Positions 1-6,032 are shown, numbered from the stretch's first letter. The stretch is DNA of 6,625 bases from Lamprobacter sp046541315 (GCF_046541315.1 NZ_JBKHDN010000158.1:1-6625); one strand, 5' to 3'. Numbers and translations: made by a program. The notes: generated from the sequence alone by a model not told the origin.

Positions 1-685
1 CCGCTGGGGCGGATGTCGGCTCAGGGCCGATGCGGCCGAGTACCTCGGCGATCATCGGCGCCACCGCCGCCTGCGCCGCCGCGCTCAGCGCATAGCAGGC
101 ATAGCCCCAGTCGGCACCGCCGGCGGAAACCAGCCAGGTCTCTGGCACGCGCCGATAGAGGGCCTGACACCAGGCGAGCAGCTCGCGTGGATCATGGAAG
201 TGGGCCATGGTCGAGAGGGCGCTGGCATCCGGGGTCAGGCGCTGACAGCCGACCGCGCCGGCCGGGAGATTCGCGGCGGCGTCGATGAAGACGACACGCT
301 CGGCGCGGGCGAGATCGGCGACCAGCTCGGCGCTCAGGATGTGGCGCGCCTGGACCTCGACCCCTGCGCTCAGCGCCGGATCGGCGCTGACGCGAGCCGC
401 GATCTGGTCGGCGACCAGCGGGCCGAGCGCGTCGTCGCCGCGAATCGGGCTGCCGTAGCCGATGACCAGCGCCCGCAGCGGGGGCGCCTCGGCCGGCGGC
501 TGTTGCCCCCATCGAGGCCCATGTGCCGGACCGGGATCCACCTCTGGCCCAGGGGGCGTTGCGGGTCGCGGCTCGGTCTCCAAGCTGGGTTGCCGAGCAG
601 CAGGGGCTTGCGCCCGTTGCCGCGCGGCGATGTCCTGCGGTGGCGCCTGGTCCGTGCTCATGTCCGTGCTCATGACCGGGCTCAT
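1..685 (-). CDS. hoxW: HoxW-type [NiFe]-hydrogenase maturation peptidase, 3' end outside window
   Basis: This is a nickel-dependent endopeptidase of the HyaD/HybD/HycI/HoxW family (peptidase M52). In the cytoplasm it trims the C-terminal tail of the large hydrogenase subunit after nickel insertion. The frame is open to the window edge; 228 codons are visible from the ATG at 685. The family core starts near residue 70 with LRALVIGYGS, followed by IRGDDALG. The likely metal ligands are Asp85 in GDD, Asp135 in VVFIDA and a His in AHFHDP (162 or 164). The core of about 159 residues is close to family length, so only a few residues are probably missing. The ATG at 685 overlaps the hoxH stop (ATGA), which suggests translational coupling. 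Two further in-frame ATGs at 673 and 661 are equally possible starts, and no clear ribosome binding site chooses between them. The roughly 60-69 residue Pro/Ala/Gln-rich N-terminal extension is unusual. Family assignment is firm; the exact start is not. Confidence 0.85.
   Translation of the reverse strand, partial: MSPVMSTDMSTDQAPPQDIAARQRAQAPAARQPSLETEPRPATPPGPEVDPGPAHGPRWGQQPPAEAPPLRALVIGYGSPIRGDDALGPLVADQIAARVSADPALSAGVEVQARHILSAELVADLARAERVVFIDAAANLPAGAVGCQRLTPDASALSTMAHFHDPRELLAWCQALYRRVPETWLVSAGGADWGYACYALSAAAQAAVAPMIAEVLGRIGPEPTSAPA
650..685 (-). repeat. Three tandem 12-bp units at the hoxH/hoxW junction
   Basis: Read on the minus strand, the unit ATGAGCACGGAC occurs twice perfectly (673-662 and 661-650). 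It is preceded by a diverged copy, ATGAGCCCGGTC (685-674), with two substitutions. Each unit starts with an ATG in the hoxW frame, giving the N-terminus MSPVMSTDMSTDQ. The first unit also contains the hoxH stop codon. The array looks like slippage or duplication of the start region. Confidence 0.9.
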
Positions 686-2115
686 GCGTCGCGCACCAGC
701 CGGTCGATGACGGTGCCGGCGGCATCCTTCAGCTCGATACTCAGCGGCATCTGACCGAAGGCGTGCGAGGCGCAGGAGAGGCAGGGGTCATAGCAGCGGA
801 TCACCGCCTCGACGCGATTGAGCATGCCTTCGCTGAGCCTGTTGCCATCGACATAGGCATCGGCGACCTGCTTGATGCTCCGGTTCATCGCCAGGTTGTT
901 GTGGCCGGTGGCGATGATGAGATCGACCCAGGTGATCAGGCCCGCGTCGTCGATCTTGTAGTGGTGCATCAGGGTGCCACGGGGCGCCTCGGCGACGCCG
1001 ATGCCCTGGTCGCGGTTGCCGCGCGCATGGGCGCGCACGCGGGTGTCGAGGATGCTCGAATCCTTGAGCAGCCGCTGCATCATCTCGATGGCGAAGATGA
1101 TCTCGACCAGGCGCGCGTAATGGTAGTGGAAGCTGGAGCGCACGGGGCCGGAGTCTTCCTGCAGCATGTGGAACTCGGCCAGGGCGACGTCGGCGAACGG
1201 GGTGCCGCAGCTCTCGACGTTATTCAGCCGCGCCAGCGGGCCGACCCGGTAGATGCCGTTCGGATAGCCCCAGGGCTTGTAGTAGGGGAACTTCATGTAG
1301 CTGAAGTCCTCGACCGCCTCGCCGATGATGCGCGGATAATCCGACGGCGGCACCATGTCCTCGACGATGCGGCCCTGCGCGTCCTTGATGCGCAGAAAGC
1401 CGTCGTAGTGCTCGAGCTGGCCCTTGGGCGAGACCAGCGACAGGAACAGGGTCGACAGGTTGCCGAAGTGTTCGGCCTCGTCCTTGAAGTTGGGCACCAG
1501 GGTCTTGAACAGCGCGTAGGTGTCCTTGGCGATGGTCAGCGCCTCCGGCAGCATGGTCAGCATCGCCTCGCGCTTGTCGCTGTCGAGCGGCTCGTTGACG
1601 CCGCCGGGCACCACCCAGGTCGGGTGGATCTTCTTGCCGCCGAGCATCTCGATGATGGTCTGGCCGATCTGGCGCAGCTTGATGCCTTGCTTGGCCAGTT
1701 CCGGGTCCTTGGCGATGACGCCGAAGATGTTGCGCTCTCCCGGGTCCGAGTCCCAACCGAGCAGGAGATCGGGCGAGGAGAGATGGAAGAACGACAGCGC
1801 GTGCGATTGCAGCAGTTGCGCCAGGTTCATGATTCGGCGCAACTTCTCGGCGGTGGGCGGGATCGTCACCGCGAGCAGGTCGTCGCAGGCCTTGTTCGAG
1901 GCGAGCAGATGGCTGACCGGGCAGATGCCGCAGGTGCGCGCGGTCAGGGCCGGCATCTCGCGGTAGGGGCGGCCCTCGCAGAACTTCTCGAAGCCGCGGA
2001 ATTGGGTCAGGTGGAACTTGGCGTCCTCGACGGCGCCGCTGTCGGCGAGCTGCAGCGAGATGCGGGCATGGCCCTCGATGCGGGTGACCGGGTCGATGCT
2101 GATGGTTCGGCTCAT
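682..2115 (-). CDS. hoxH: HoxH, NiFe catalytic large subunit of soluble bidirectional hydrogenase
   Basis: This 477-residue protein is the catalytic subunit of a group 3d [NiFe]-hydrogenase, which interconverts H2 with protons and electrons and works with HoxY. It begins with ISIDPVTRIEGH, typical of large subunits, including Glu14. The nickel-iron ligands are visible as two CxxC pairs: Cys62/Cys65 in RTCGICPVSH and Cys445/Cys448 in DPCLSCASH. By family rule the precursor is cut after His451, releasing a 26-residue tail that starts AFGQMP; the adjacent hoxW would supply the peptidase. GFEKFCEGRP and APRGTLMHHY also fit HoxH. Length matches the family and nothing appears broken. The ATG at 2115 is the natural start because the conserved N-terminus follows at once, although the upstream sequence has only a weak GGGA as ribosome site. 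Unusually, it starts 165 bases after hoxY ends. The stop overlaps the hoxW start. Confidence 0.97.
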   Translation of the reverse strand: MSRTISIDPVTRIEGHARISLQLADSGAVEDAKFHLTQFRGFEKFCEGRPYREMPALTARTCGICPVSHLLASNKACDDLLAVTIPPTAEKLRRIMNLAQLLQSHALSFFHLSSPDLLLGWDSDPGERNIFGVIAKDPELAKQGIKLRQIGQTIIEMLGGKKIHPTWVVPGGVNEPLDSDKREAMLTMLPEALTIAKDTYALFKTLVPNFKDEAEHFGNLSTLFLSLVSPKGQLEHYDGFLRIKDAQGRIVEDMVPPSDYPRIIGEAVEDFSYMKFPYYKPWGYPNGIYRVGPLARLNNVESCGTPFADVALAEFHMLQEDSGPVRSSFHYHYARLVEIIFAIEMMQRLLKDSSILDTRVRAHARGNRDQGIGVAEAPRGTLMHHYKIDDAGLITWVDLIIATGHNNLAMNRSIKQVADAYVDGNRLSEGMLNRVEAVIRCYDPCLSCASHAFGQMPLSIELKDAAGTVIDRLVRDA

Positions 2116-2242
2116 GGTCGCTGGGTCCCGGGCATGATGCGTTGATGGAAGGGGCGGTCGGCGTGCAGTTCGACCCGCGTTCTAATCCGGCGTTCTCGGT
2201 CGTGAGGCCCGGGCCGGCGCGGCCTGGGCGGATTCGGACGAT

Positions 2243-2267
2243 GCCGCCGCTTGCTGGGGGCGGCGGC
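2243..2267 (-). other. GC-rich hairpin in the hoxY-hoxH spacer
   Basis: The arms GCCGCCGC (2243-2250) and GCGGCGGC (2260-2267) are perfectly complementary over 8 bp with a 9-base loop, 13 bases past the hoxY stop. No U-run follows on the minus strand, so it is not a classical intrinsic terminator. It could stabilise the 3' end of hoxUY mRNA or attenuate transcription into hoxH. The rest of the 2116-2280 spacer holds a GGCCCGGGCC palindrome (2206-2215) and no credible ORF. Confidence 0.5.
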
Positions 2268-2280
2268 GGGTTAGCCCCGG

Positions 2281-2883
2281 CTAGGCGCCGAACCGAGTCA
2301 TGCTGAGTGGGTCGGGGATGCGGTCGGCGATCAATTCGCTCAGCACATAGTGGATGACATCGGCATGCGGCGGACAGCCTGGCACGAACACGTCGATCGC
2401 GACCACCGCATGCACGGGCAGGACCGTCTGGAGCAGGGCCGGCACGCCGACGCTCGGGATCTGCGGGCTGGCGTTGACGTTCTCGAGATAGGCGCGCTCG
2501 TAGACGCTGTCGAGCTTGAACGGGTTGCGCATGGACGGGATGTTGCCATTGACTGCGCAATCGCCCAGGCTGACCAGGCGCTTGCAGTGTTGGCGGAACA
2601 GTGTCGCCTTGTGCCGGTCTTCCTCGTTGCTGATCGAGCCCTCGATGATGCCGATATCGACCTGCTCGGGCAGGGTCTTGGTATCGACGAACGGGCTATA
2701 GACGATGTCGATCTTCTGGGCCAGATCGACCAGGCGCTGGTCCATGTCGAGGAAGGACATATGGCAACCGGAGCAGCCATCGAGCCAGATGGTCGCGACG
2801 CTGATCTTGGCGCCGCCGACAGGCGCGGACGGCGCCTGCGCCTGCTGTCCAGCGGCTGTCGAGCTTGCGGGGTTGGCGGTCAT
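2281..2883 (-). CDS. hoxY: HoxY, small subunit of soluble bidirectional [NiFe]-hydrogenase
   Basis: This 200-residue protein carries the proximal [4Fe-4S] cluster that passes electrons between the HoxH active site and HoxU. The four ligand cysteines are Cys37 and Cys40 in DGCSGCH, Cys109 in GDCAVNGN and Cys170 in PGCPPHAD, in the order expected for group 3 small subunits. There is no Tat signal, as expected for a cytoplasmic enzyme. The ATG at 2883 overlaps the hoxU stop (ATGA) and has a good GGAGGT ribosome site 7 bases upstream. The reading frame is open further upstream to 3513, but that part lies out of frame over hoxU and is not coding. The first 25 or so residues are a short Ala/Gln/Pro-rich leader before the conserved core beginning KISVATIWLDG. 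Length is slightly above the roughly 180 residues I recall for cyanobacterial HoxY. Confidence 0.96.
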   Translation of the reverse strand: MTANPASSTAAGQQAQAPSAPVGGAKISVATIWLDGCSGCHMSFLDMDQRLVDLAQKIDIVYSPFVDTKTLPEQVDIGIIEGSISNEEDRHKATLFRQHCKRLVSLGDCAVNGNIPSMRNPFKLDSVYERAYLENVNASPQIPSVGVPALLQTVLPVHAVVAIDVFVPGCPPHADVIHYVLSELIADRIPDPLSMTRFGA

Positions 2884-3611
2884 CGTGCGGACCTCCGGCG
2901 GGCCAGAATCGGCAGGAAGTGCTGATCTTTGACCATCTCGCCGACCGACGTGCCCTGCTTGACCAGGGCGCCGGTCGGGCAGACCTGCACGCACTTGCCG
3001 CAGCTGGTGCAGGTGTCGCTCTCGCCCCAGGGTCGGGCGAGATCGGTGATGACCTGGCAGTCGCTGCCGCGGCCCATGATGTCCCAGGTATGGGCGCCCT
3101 CGATCTCGTCGCAGACGCGCACGCAGCGCGTACAGAGCACGCAGCGGTTGTGATCGACGCGGAACATCTCGTGCGTGCTGTCGACCGCGTAGCCGTGATT
3201 GCGGTAGGGCATGCGCACATGGTCGACGCCGCAGGTCGTGGCCAGCCATTGCAGCTCGCAGTGGCCGTTGGAGACGCACACCGAGCAAATATGGTTGCGC
3301 TCGGCGAACAGCAGCTCGACCAGGGTGCGACGATAGCGCTGCAACTTCTCGGAGTTGGTGGTGACCTCCATGCCCTCGGCAACGCGGGTCGCGCAGGCGG
3401 CGAGCAGGCGGTTTTGACCGCTCACCTCGACCATGCAGAGCCGACAGGCACCGACTACGGAGAGCCCGTCCATCCAGCACAGGCTGGGGATCGGGATCTT
3501 GTTCTCCCGGCACACTTCGATGATGGTCTCGTCTTCGCGCGCCGAGAGATCCTGGCCATCGATCCTCAGCGTGACGACTCGAACACTTGGTTGCGTGACG
3601 ATGATGGGCAT
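2880..3611 (-). CDS. hoxU: HoxU, iron-sulfur electron-transfer subunit of bidirectional hydrogenase
   Basis: This 243-residue protein is related to the N-terminal part of complex I NuoG and wires HoxY to the NAD(P)-reactive diaphorase. A [2Fe-2S] ferredoxin domain has Cys45, Cys56, Cys59 and Cys73 (motif PSLCWMDGLSVVGACRLC). A His/Cys cluster motif follows with His107, Cys109, Cys112 and Cys118. A two-cluster ferredoxin domain has Cys157/160/163/167 (CVLCTRCVRVC) and Cys201/204/207/211 (CTSCGKCVQVC). Both sets are complete, which resembles cyanobacterial-type HoxU rather than the shorter Ralstonia form as I recall it. The ATG at 3611 is chosen because conserved residues begin soon after; only a weak GGTAAG precedes it. 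It is the first gene of the hydrogenase run. Its usual upstream partners hoxE and hoxF are absent: the next gene upstream encodes a zinc-ribbon protein, 206 bases away. Confidence 0.96.
   Translation of the reverse strand: MPIIVTQPSVRVVTLRIDGQDLSAREDETIIEVCRENKIPIPSLCWMDGLSVVGACRLCMVEVSGQNRLLAACATRVAEGMEVTTNSEKLQRYRRTLVELLFAERNHICSVCVSNGHCELQWLATTCGVDHVRMPYRNHGYAVDSTHEMFRVDHNRCVLCTRCVRVCDEIEGAHTWDIMGRGSDCQVITDLARPWGESDTCTSCGKCVQVCPTGALVKQGTSVGEMVKDQHFLPILARRRSAR
2891..2896 (-). promoter_or_regulatory. Ribosome binding site of hoxY
   Basis: Minus-strand GGAGGT lies 7 bases upstream of the ATG at 2883, inside the last codons of hoxU. It is the best Shine-Dalgarno match at a gene start in this window, and it decides the hoxY start against the longer open frame. 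Confidence 0.75.
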
Positions 3612-3687
3612 CGGTCTTACCGTATCAGTCGAGGGATAGGATGCTGCGTGAGCCTTGGGGCCCGACGATACACGACCTCCGCGCTGG

Positions 3688-3714
3688 GCGCATGCGCGCT
3701 CTTGGTCGCCAAGA
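3688..3714. promoter_or_regulatory. Two adjacent inverted repeats upstream of hoxU (candidate operator or leader structure)
   Basis: The perfect 10-bp palindrome GCGCATGCGC (3688-3697) is followed two bases later by TCTTGG-TCG-CCAAGA (3700-3714, 6-bp arms). They lie 77-103 bases upstream of the hoxU start, within the 206-base gap 3612-3817. That gap is the only obvious place for a hox promoter in this window. I find no convincing -35/-10 pair; a lone TATAAC at 3736-3731 has no partner at proper spacing. Regulatory function is inferred from position and symmetry only. Confidence 0.3.
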
Positions 3715-3817
3715 CCCTGCCGTTAGCGGCGTTATACCCGCGCCCTGGTTGAACGCGGACGCGGACGACGGACGCCGCGCGTGCTCGCCAGCGGCTTCCG
3801 CCGAAGCGGGGTCGGGA

Positions 3818-4255
3818 TCAGCGGCGGTTGAGTTTGTGCTTGATCAGGGCACCGAACTCGGTGACCGCGAACCAGAGCACGCCAAGCCAGATCATGAGCC
3901 AGGGCAGATAGCGCCAGAATTCGGTCTCGCCCTCGGGCTCCGAGGGTGGAACGAGGTACTTGAGCATGATGCCGACCACCATGCCGCCCCAGAACAGGAG
4001 GCCGGCGATCGGCAGCGGGCGGCCGGCAAGGCGTATGCGGAACGGCTCGACGCTGTCGTAAGGGCTCGCGTCGAGGGCGTTGGCTGCCGCCGGCGCGGCG
4101 GCACTGGCTGACGCGATGGCGGCTTGGGAGGGCTGCTCGGGCTGGGCGCCGCCGCGCGCCTCGGCGCTGCTGGCGATAGGAACGCCGCAGTGTGGGCAAG
4201 TCGGGGCGCGGTCCGAGACCTGGCCACCACATTCCGGACAATCGATCAAGGCCAT
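3818..4255 (-). CDS. Zinc-ribbon protein with two predicted membrane segments, function unknown
   Basis: This 145-residue protein starts MALIDCPECG. Two CxxC pairs, Cys6/Cys9 and Cys20/Cys23 (CPHCG), form a classic N-terminal zinc ribbon. Residues 28-65 are an Ala/Gln-rich linker. Two hydrophobic stretches, about 82-102 (LPIAGLLFWGG onward) and 115-137 (YLPWLMIWLGVLWFAV), look like membrane helices, and a basic end KHKLNRR follows. The connecting loop is acidic (PSEPEGETE). An in-frame ATG at 4306 would add 17 residues, but the zinc ribbon follows directly on the ATG at 4255, which has AGAG upstream. I do not recognise a named family. It is co-oriented with hox but separated by 206 bases from hoxU and 220 from hda, so it may be its own transcription unit. 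A role in hydrogenase function is not shown. Confidence 0.75.
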   Translation of the reverse strand: MALIDCPECGGQVSDRAPTCPHCGVPIASSAEARGGAQPEQPSQAAIASASAAAPAAANALDASPYDSVEPFRIRLAGRPLPIAGLLFWGGMVVGIMLKYLVPPSEPEGETEFWRYLPWLMIWLGVLWFAVTEFGALIKHKLNRR

Positions 4256-4280
4256 GCTTGAGAACTCTATGCTGTTGTGG

Positions 4281-4295
4281 CCCGCGCGGCGCGGG
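4281..4295. other. Short GC hairpin just upstream of the zinc-ribbon gene
   Basis: CCCGCG (4281-4286) and CGCGGG (4290-4295) pair perfectly around a three-base loop. It lies 26-40 bases before the ATG at 4255, in the leader of that gene. It could affect translation or be chance in GC-rich DNA. Confidence 0.3.
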
Positions 4296-4373
4296 TTGGG
4301 CATCACGGTCGATCAGGGCGCGTGCCGTTGCCGATGCGTGGGCAACTTGATCGGAAGCCCTGAAATTCATCGG

Positions 4374-4404
4374 GTATCAAAGCAAGTCCCCGGCAAGCGT
4401 TCAA
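4374..4404 (-). promoter_or_regulatory. Weak candidate sigma-70 promoter for the zinc-ribbon gene
   Basis: On the minus strand TTGAAC (4404-4399) and TGATAC (4379-4374) are separated by 19 bases. This is the least GC-rich part of the 4256-4475 gap. Both hexamers match only partly and the spacing is long, so this is a guess supported mainly by position. Nothing else in the gap looks coding. Confidence 0.2.
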
Positions 4405-4452
4405 GAGCGGCGCGGTCTTTTATTGCGCAGGCTCAAGGATCTCGGCGATATC

Positions 4453-4475
4453 GCGCGTCGGCGCGGCGAACGCGC
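4453..4475. terminator. Stem-loop directly after hda stop codon
   Basis: GCGCGT (4453-4458) and ACGCGC (4470-4475) pair over 6 bp with an 11-base loop, starting at the base after the hda stop. No U-run follows, so if it terminates transcription it is not a textbook intrinsic terminator. It may simply protect the mRNA end. Confidence 0.3.
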
Positions 4476-5291
4476 TCAATCGCCGGCGCGGGGCGGGAGC
4501 GGATCGCCGGTGGCCGGGCGGATCCGGTTCGGGGACTGGTTCGGGGACTGGTCCGGGGATTGGGTCGAGGGCTCGTTGGCGCCGCGCTCGAGCTGTTCGA
4601 GAAGCCGGCCGATCGAGCGGATCGAGGGTTGTCGCTGCTCGGCGAGGGCGGCGCGGTCGATCCCATCGAGCAGATCGCGCAAGACGCCGGGGTCGCGCGG
4701 GCAGCGGCTCAGGATATAACTGATCATCGCCTCGCCGAGGCGCAAGCCGCGCTGCGCGGCGCCGACCCGGAGCAATTCGGCGCGGCCGGCGTCGCTCAAT
4801 GGCTTCAGGTTGTAGCTCGGACCTGCGGCAAGGCGCGACGAGAGATCGGCGAGCTGCAAGCCGAGCCGCCCGGTCGGCTGACGGGCGGCCGCGAGCAGCC
4901 GGCGTCTGGCATCTTGGGCGCGGTTGTAGAGGTGGAACAGGGCTTGCTCCCAGGCGTGATTGCCGGCGATGGCCTGCACCGCGTCGAGCAGAATGGCGTC
5001 GCGTTGCTCGAGGTCGTCGAGGACAGCCGGGGTCAGTCGAGGGGTGTCGAGCGGCAGGTAGACGACGCTGAGGCCGCGCTGGCGGATCTCGCCGGCGGCG
5101 CACACCAGCAGGTGCGACTTGCCGCTCGCCGCCGCGCCGTGGATGTAGAGATAGGGCTCGCCGCTGCCATCGGCCCATTGTCGCACGGCGGCCACCACCG
5201 CGCCGTTGCCATGGGCGACGAAACCGTCGAGCCCGTTCGGCTCCGGCTGGCGCAGTGCGAGCGCAAGCTGCGGCGGTGGCTGCTCGTGCAC
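4476..5291 (-). CDS. hda: Hda, DnaA regulatory inactivator (AAA+ ATPase)
   Basis: Hda binds the DNA-loaded sliding clamp and stimulates ATP hydrolysis by DnaA, preventing re-initiation of replication. The N-terminal clamp-binding motif is QLALALR (residues 8-14). Walker A is GAAASGKS (52-59) and Walker B is ILLDAVQ (100-106). Arg153 in SSRL matches the box VII arginine of the E. coli protein, and the PLSD motif follows. The Walker B aspartate Asp103 is followed by Ala104, where I recall Asp or Asn in relatives. At 271 residues it is longer than the roughly 230-250 usual. The excess is a C-terminal low-complexity tail from about residue 236, containing STQSPDQSPNQSPN and ending PPRAGD. The chosen start is a GTG at 5291, 8 bases after the wrbA stop, because it puts the clamp motif near the N-terminus. 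No strong ribosome site is seen. Likely co-transcribed with wrbA. Confidence 0.9.
   Translation of the reverse strand: MHEQPPPQLALALRQPEPNGLDGFVAHGNGAVVAAVRQWADGSGEPYLYIHGAAASGKSHLLVCAAGEIRQRGLSVVYLPLDTPRLTPAVLDDLEQRDAILLDAVQAIAGNHAWEQALFHLYNRAQDARRRLLAAARQPTGRLGLQLADLSSRLAAGPSYNLKPLSDAGRAELLRVGAAQRGLRLGEAMISYILSRCPRDPGVLRDLLDGIDRAALAEQRQPSIRSIGRLLEQLERGANEPSTQSPDQSPNQSPNRIRPATGDPLPPRAGD
4526..4561 (+). repeat. Three tandem 12-bp units inside the hda 3' end
   Basis: GGTTCGGGGACT occurs at 4526-4537 and 4538-4549, and GGTCCGGGGATT, with two substitutions, at 4550-4561. Read on the minus strand they encode a repeated four-residue Gln-Ser-Pro-Asn/Asp unit in the tail of Hda. Twelve bases keep the frame, so copy number could change without breaking the gene. 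Confidence 0.9.
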
Positions 5292-5299
5292 CAGTGGCG

Positions 5300-5890
5300 T
5301 CAGCGCGCGAGCGCTGCGGCCGTGGTGGCCAGACGGCGACCGAGTGCCTGGCAGAGCTGGCGCTCGATCTCGGTGAGGGGTTGGTCGTTATCGATGCCGG
5401 CGACGTGCGAGGGGCCATAGGGCGTGCCACCCGCCTGGGTGTGCAGCAGGCCGGTCTCGCTGTAGGGGAGCCCGAGGAGCAGCATGCCGTGGTGCATCAG
5501 CGGCAGCATCATCGACAGCAGCGTGGTCTCCTGGCCGCCATGCAGGCTGGAGGTGGAGGTGAAGACCCCGGCCGGTTTACCAGTGAGCGCGCCCGCCAGC
5601 CAGAGCGGCGAGCTGCCGTCGAGAAAGTACTTCATGGCCGCCGCCATGTTGCCGAAGCGCGTCGGGCTGCCGAGCGCGAGCGCGCCGCAGTCGCGCAGAT
5701 CGGCCTGCTCGGCATAGGGCGCGCCGGCGTCGGGGATCGCGTCCTCGGTCGCCTCGCAGACCGTCGAGACCGGCGCGACGGTGCGGATGCGGGCCTCCAT
5801 GCCGGCCTCCTCGGAGCCGCGCGCGACCTGGCGCGCCATCTCGGCGGTGGCACCATAACGACTGTAATAGAGAACGAGCAGATAGGACAT
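5300..5890 (-). CDS. wrbA: WrbA-type NAD(P)H:quinone oxidoreductase
   Basis: This 196-residue flavodoxin-like FMN enzyme is predicted to reduce quinones by two electrons in the cytoplasm, avoiding semiquinone radicals. The fold signature is clear: beta-strand YLLVLYYS then the FMN phosphate loop SRYGAT (10-15), the SPTRFGNM motif (75-82), and the WrbA signature LHGGQETT (116-123) followed by LSMMLPLMHHGM. TPYGPSH (156-162) is also typical. Length equals that of known WrbA proteins. The frame is open to an upstream ATG at 5968, but the ATG at 5890 puts the first beta-strand at the N-terminus, as in relatives, so I choose it. A GAGA about 10 bases upstream is a weak ribosome site. It is followed 8 bases later by hda and preceded by a 142-base gap after hslO. 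Confidence 0.93.
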   Translation of the reverse strand: MSYLLVLYYSRYGATAEMARQVARGSEEAGMEARIRTVAPVSTVCEATEDAIPDAGAPYAEQADLRDCGALALGSPTRFGNMAAAMKYFLDGSSPLWLAGALTGKPAGVFTSTSSLHGGQETTLLSMMLPLMHHGMLLLGLPYSETGLLHTQAGGTPYGPSHVAGIDNDQPLTEIERQLCQALGRRLATTAAALAR

Positions 5891-5967
5891 GGCGATGGGG
5901 TCTCGCGGATGCGGTTCGACAGCGTGGTTGCGACGCGCAGGATACCATGGGGCTCTTGGCTGGCCCA

Positions 5968-5990
5968 CGCGCCGCCGATCCTGCGGCGCG
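5968..5990 (-). terminator. Perfect 8-bp hairpin between hslO and wrbA
   Basis: CGCGCCGC (5968-5975) and GCGGCGCG (5983-5990) pair perfectly around a 7-base loop, 42 bases past the hslO stop. No U-run follows on the minus strand. It may end or attenuate the hslO transcript before wrbA. The rest of the gap 5891-6032 shows nothing I can name. Confidence 0.4.
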
Positions 5991-6032
5991 GGGCGGTGCG
6001 GACCGGCGATCGCTGTCTGGCGGCGCGTGCGT

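Noticed and set aside
192..725. A 177-codon minus-strand ORF at the left end
   Set aside because: It is out of frame with the clear hydrogenase peptidase (GYGS, GDD, FIDA motifs) and is Arg/Gly/Pro-rich, as expected of a shadow frame.
763..2145. A 460-codon plus-strand ORF opposite hoxH
   Set aside because: It mirrors the codon structure of hoxH in GC-rich DNA, resembles no known protein, and would cover the whole of a clearly conserved gene.
2884..3513. In-frame upstream extension of hoxY, giving a 410-residue protein
   Set aside because: The extra part overlaps hoxU out of frame and is Arg-rich shadow sequence. The ATG at 2883 has a good ribosome site and the usual ATGA overlap.
3731..3736. 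TATAAC on the minus strand as a hoxU -10 box
   Set aside because: No -35-like hexamer lies 15-19 bases upstream; the candidates there are GC-rich.
3612..3817. Sigma-54 or FNR-type site before hoxU, expected for some hydrogenases
   Set aside because: I looked for TGGC-N-TTGC and TTGAT-N4-ATCAA patterns on both strands and found no acceptable match.
4080..5420. A 446-codon plus-strand ORF opposite hda and the 4256-4475 gap
   Set aside because: It is antisense to the conserved Hda protein, composed of Arg/Ala/Gly-rich shadow sequence with no recognisable domain.
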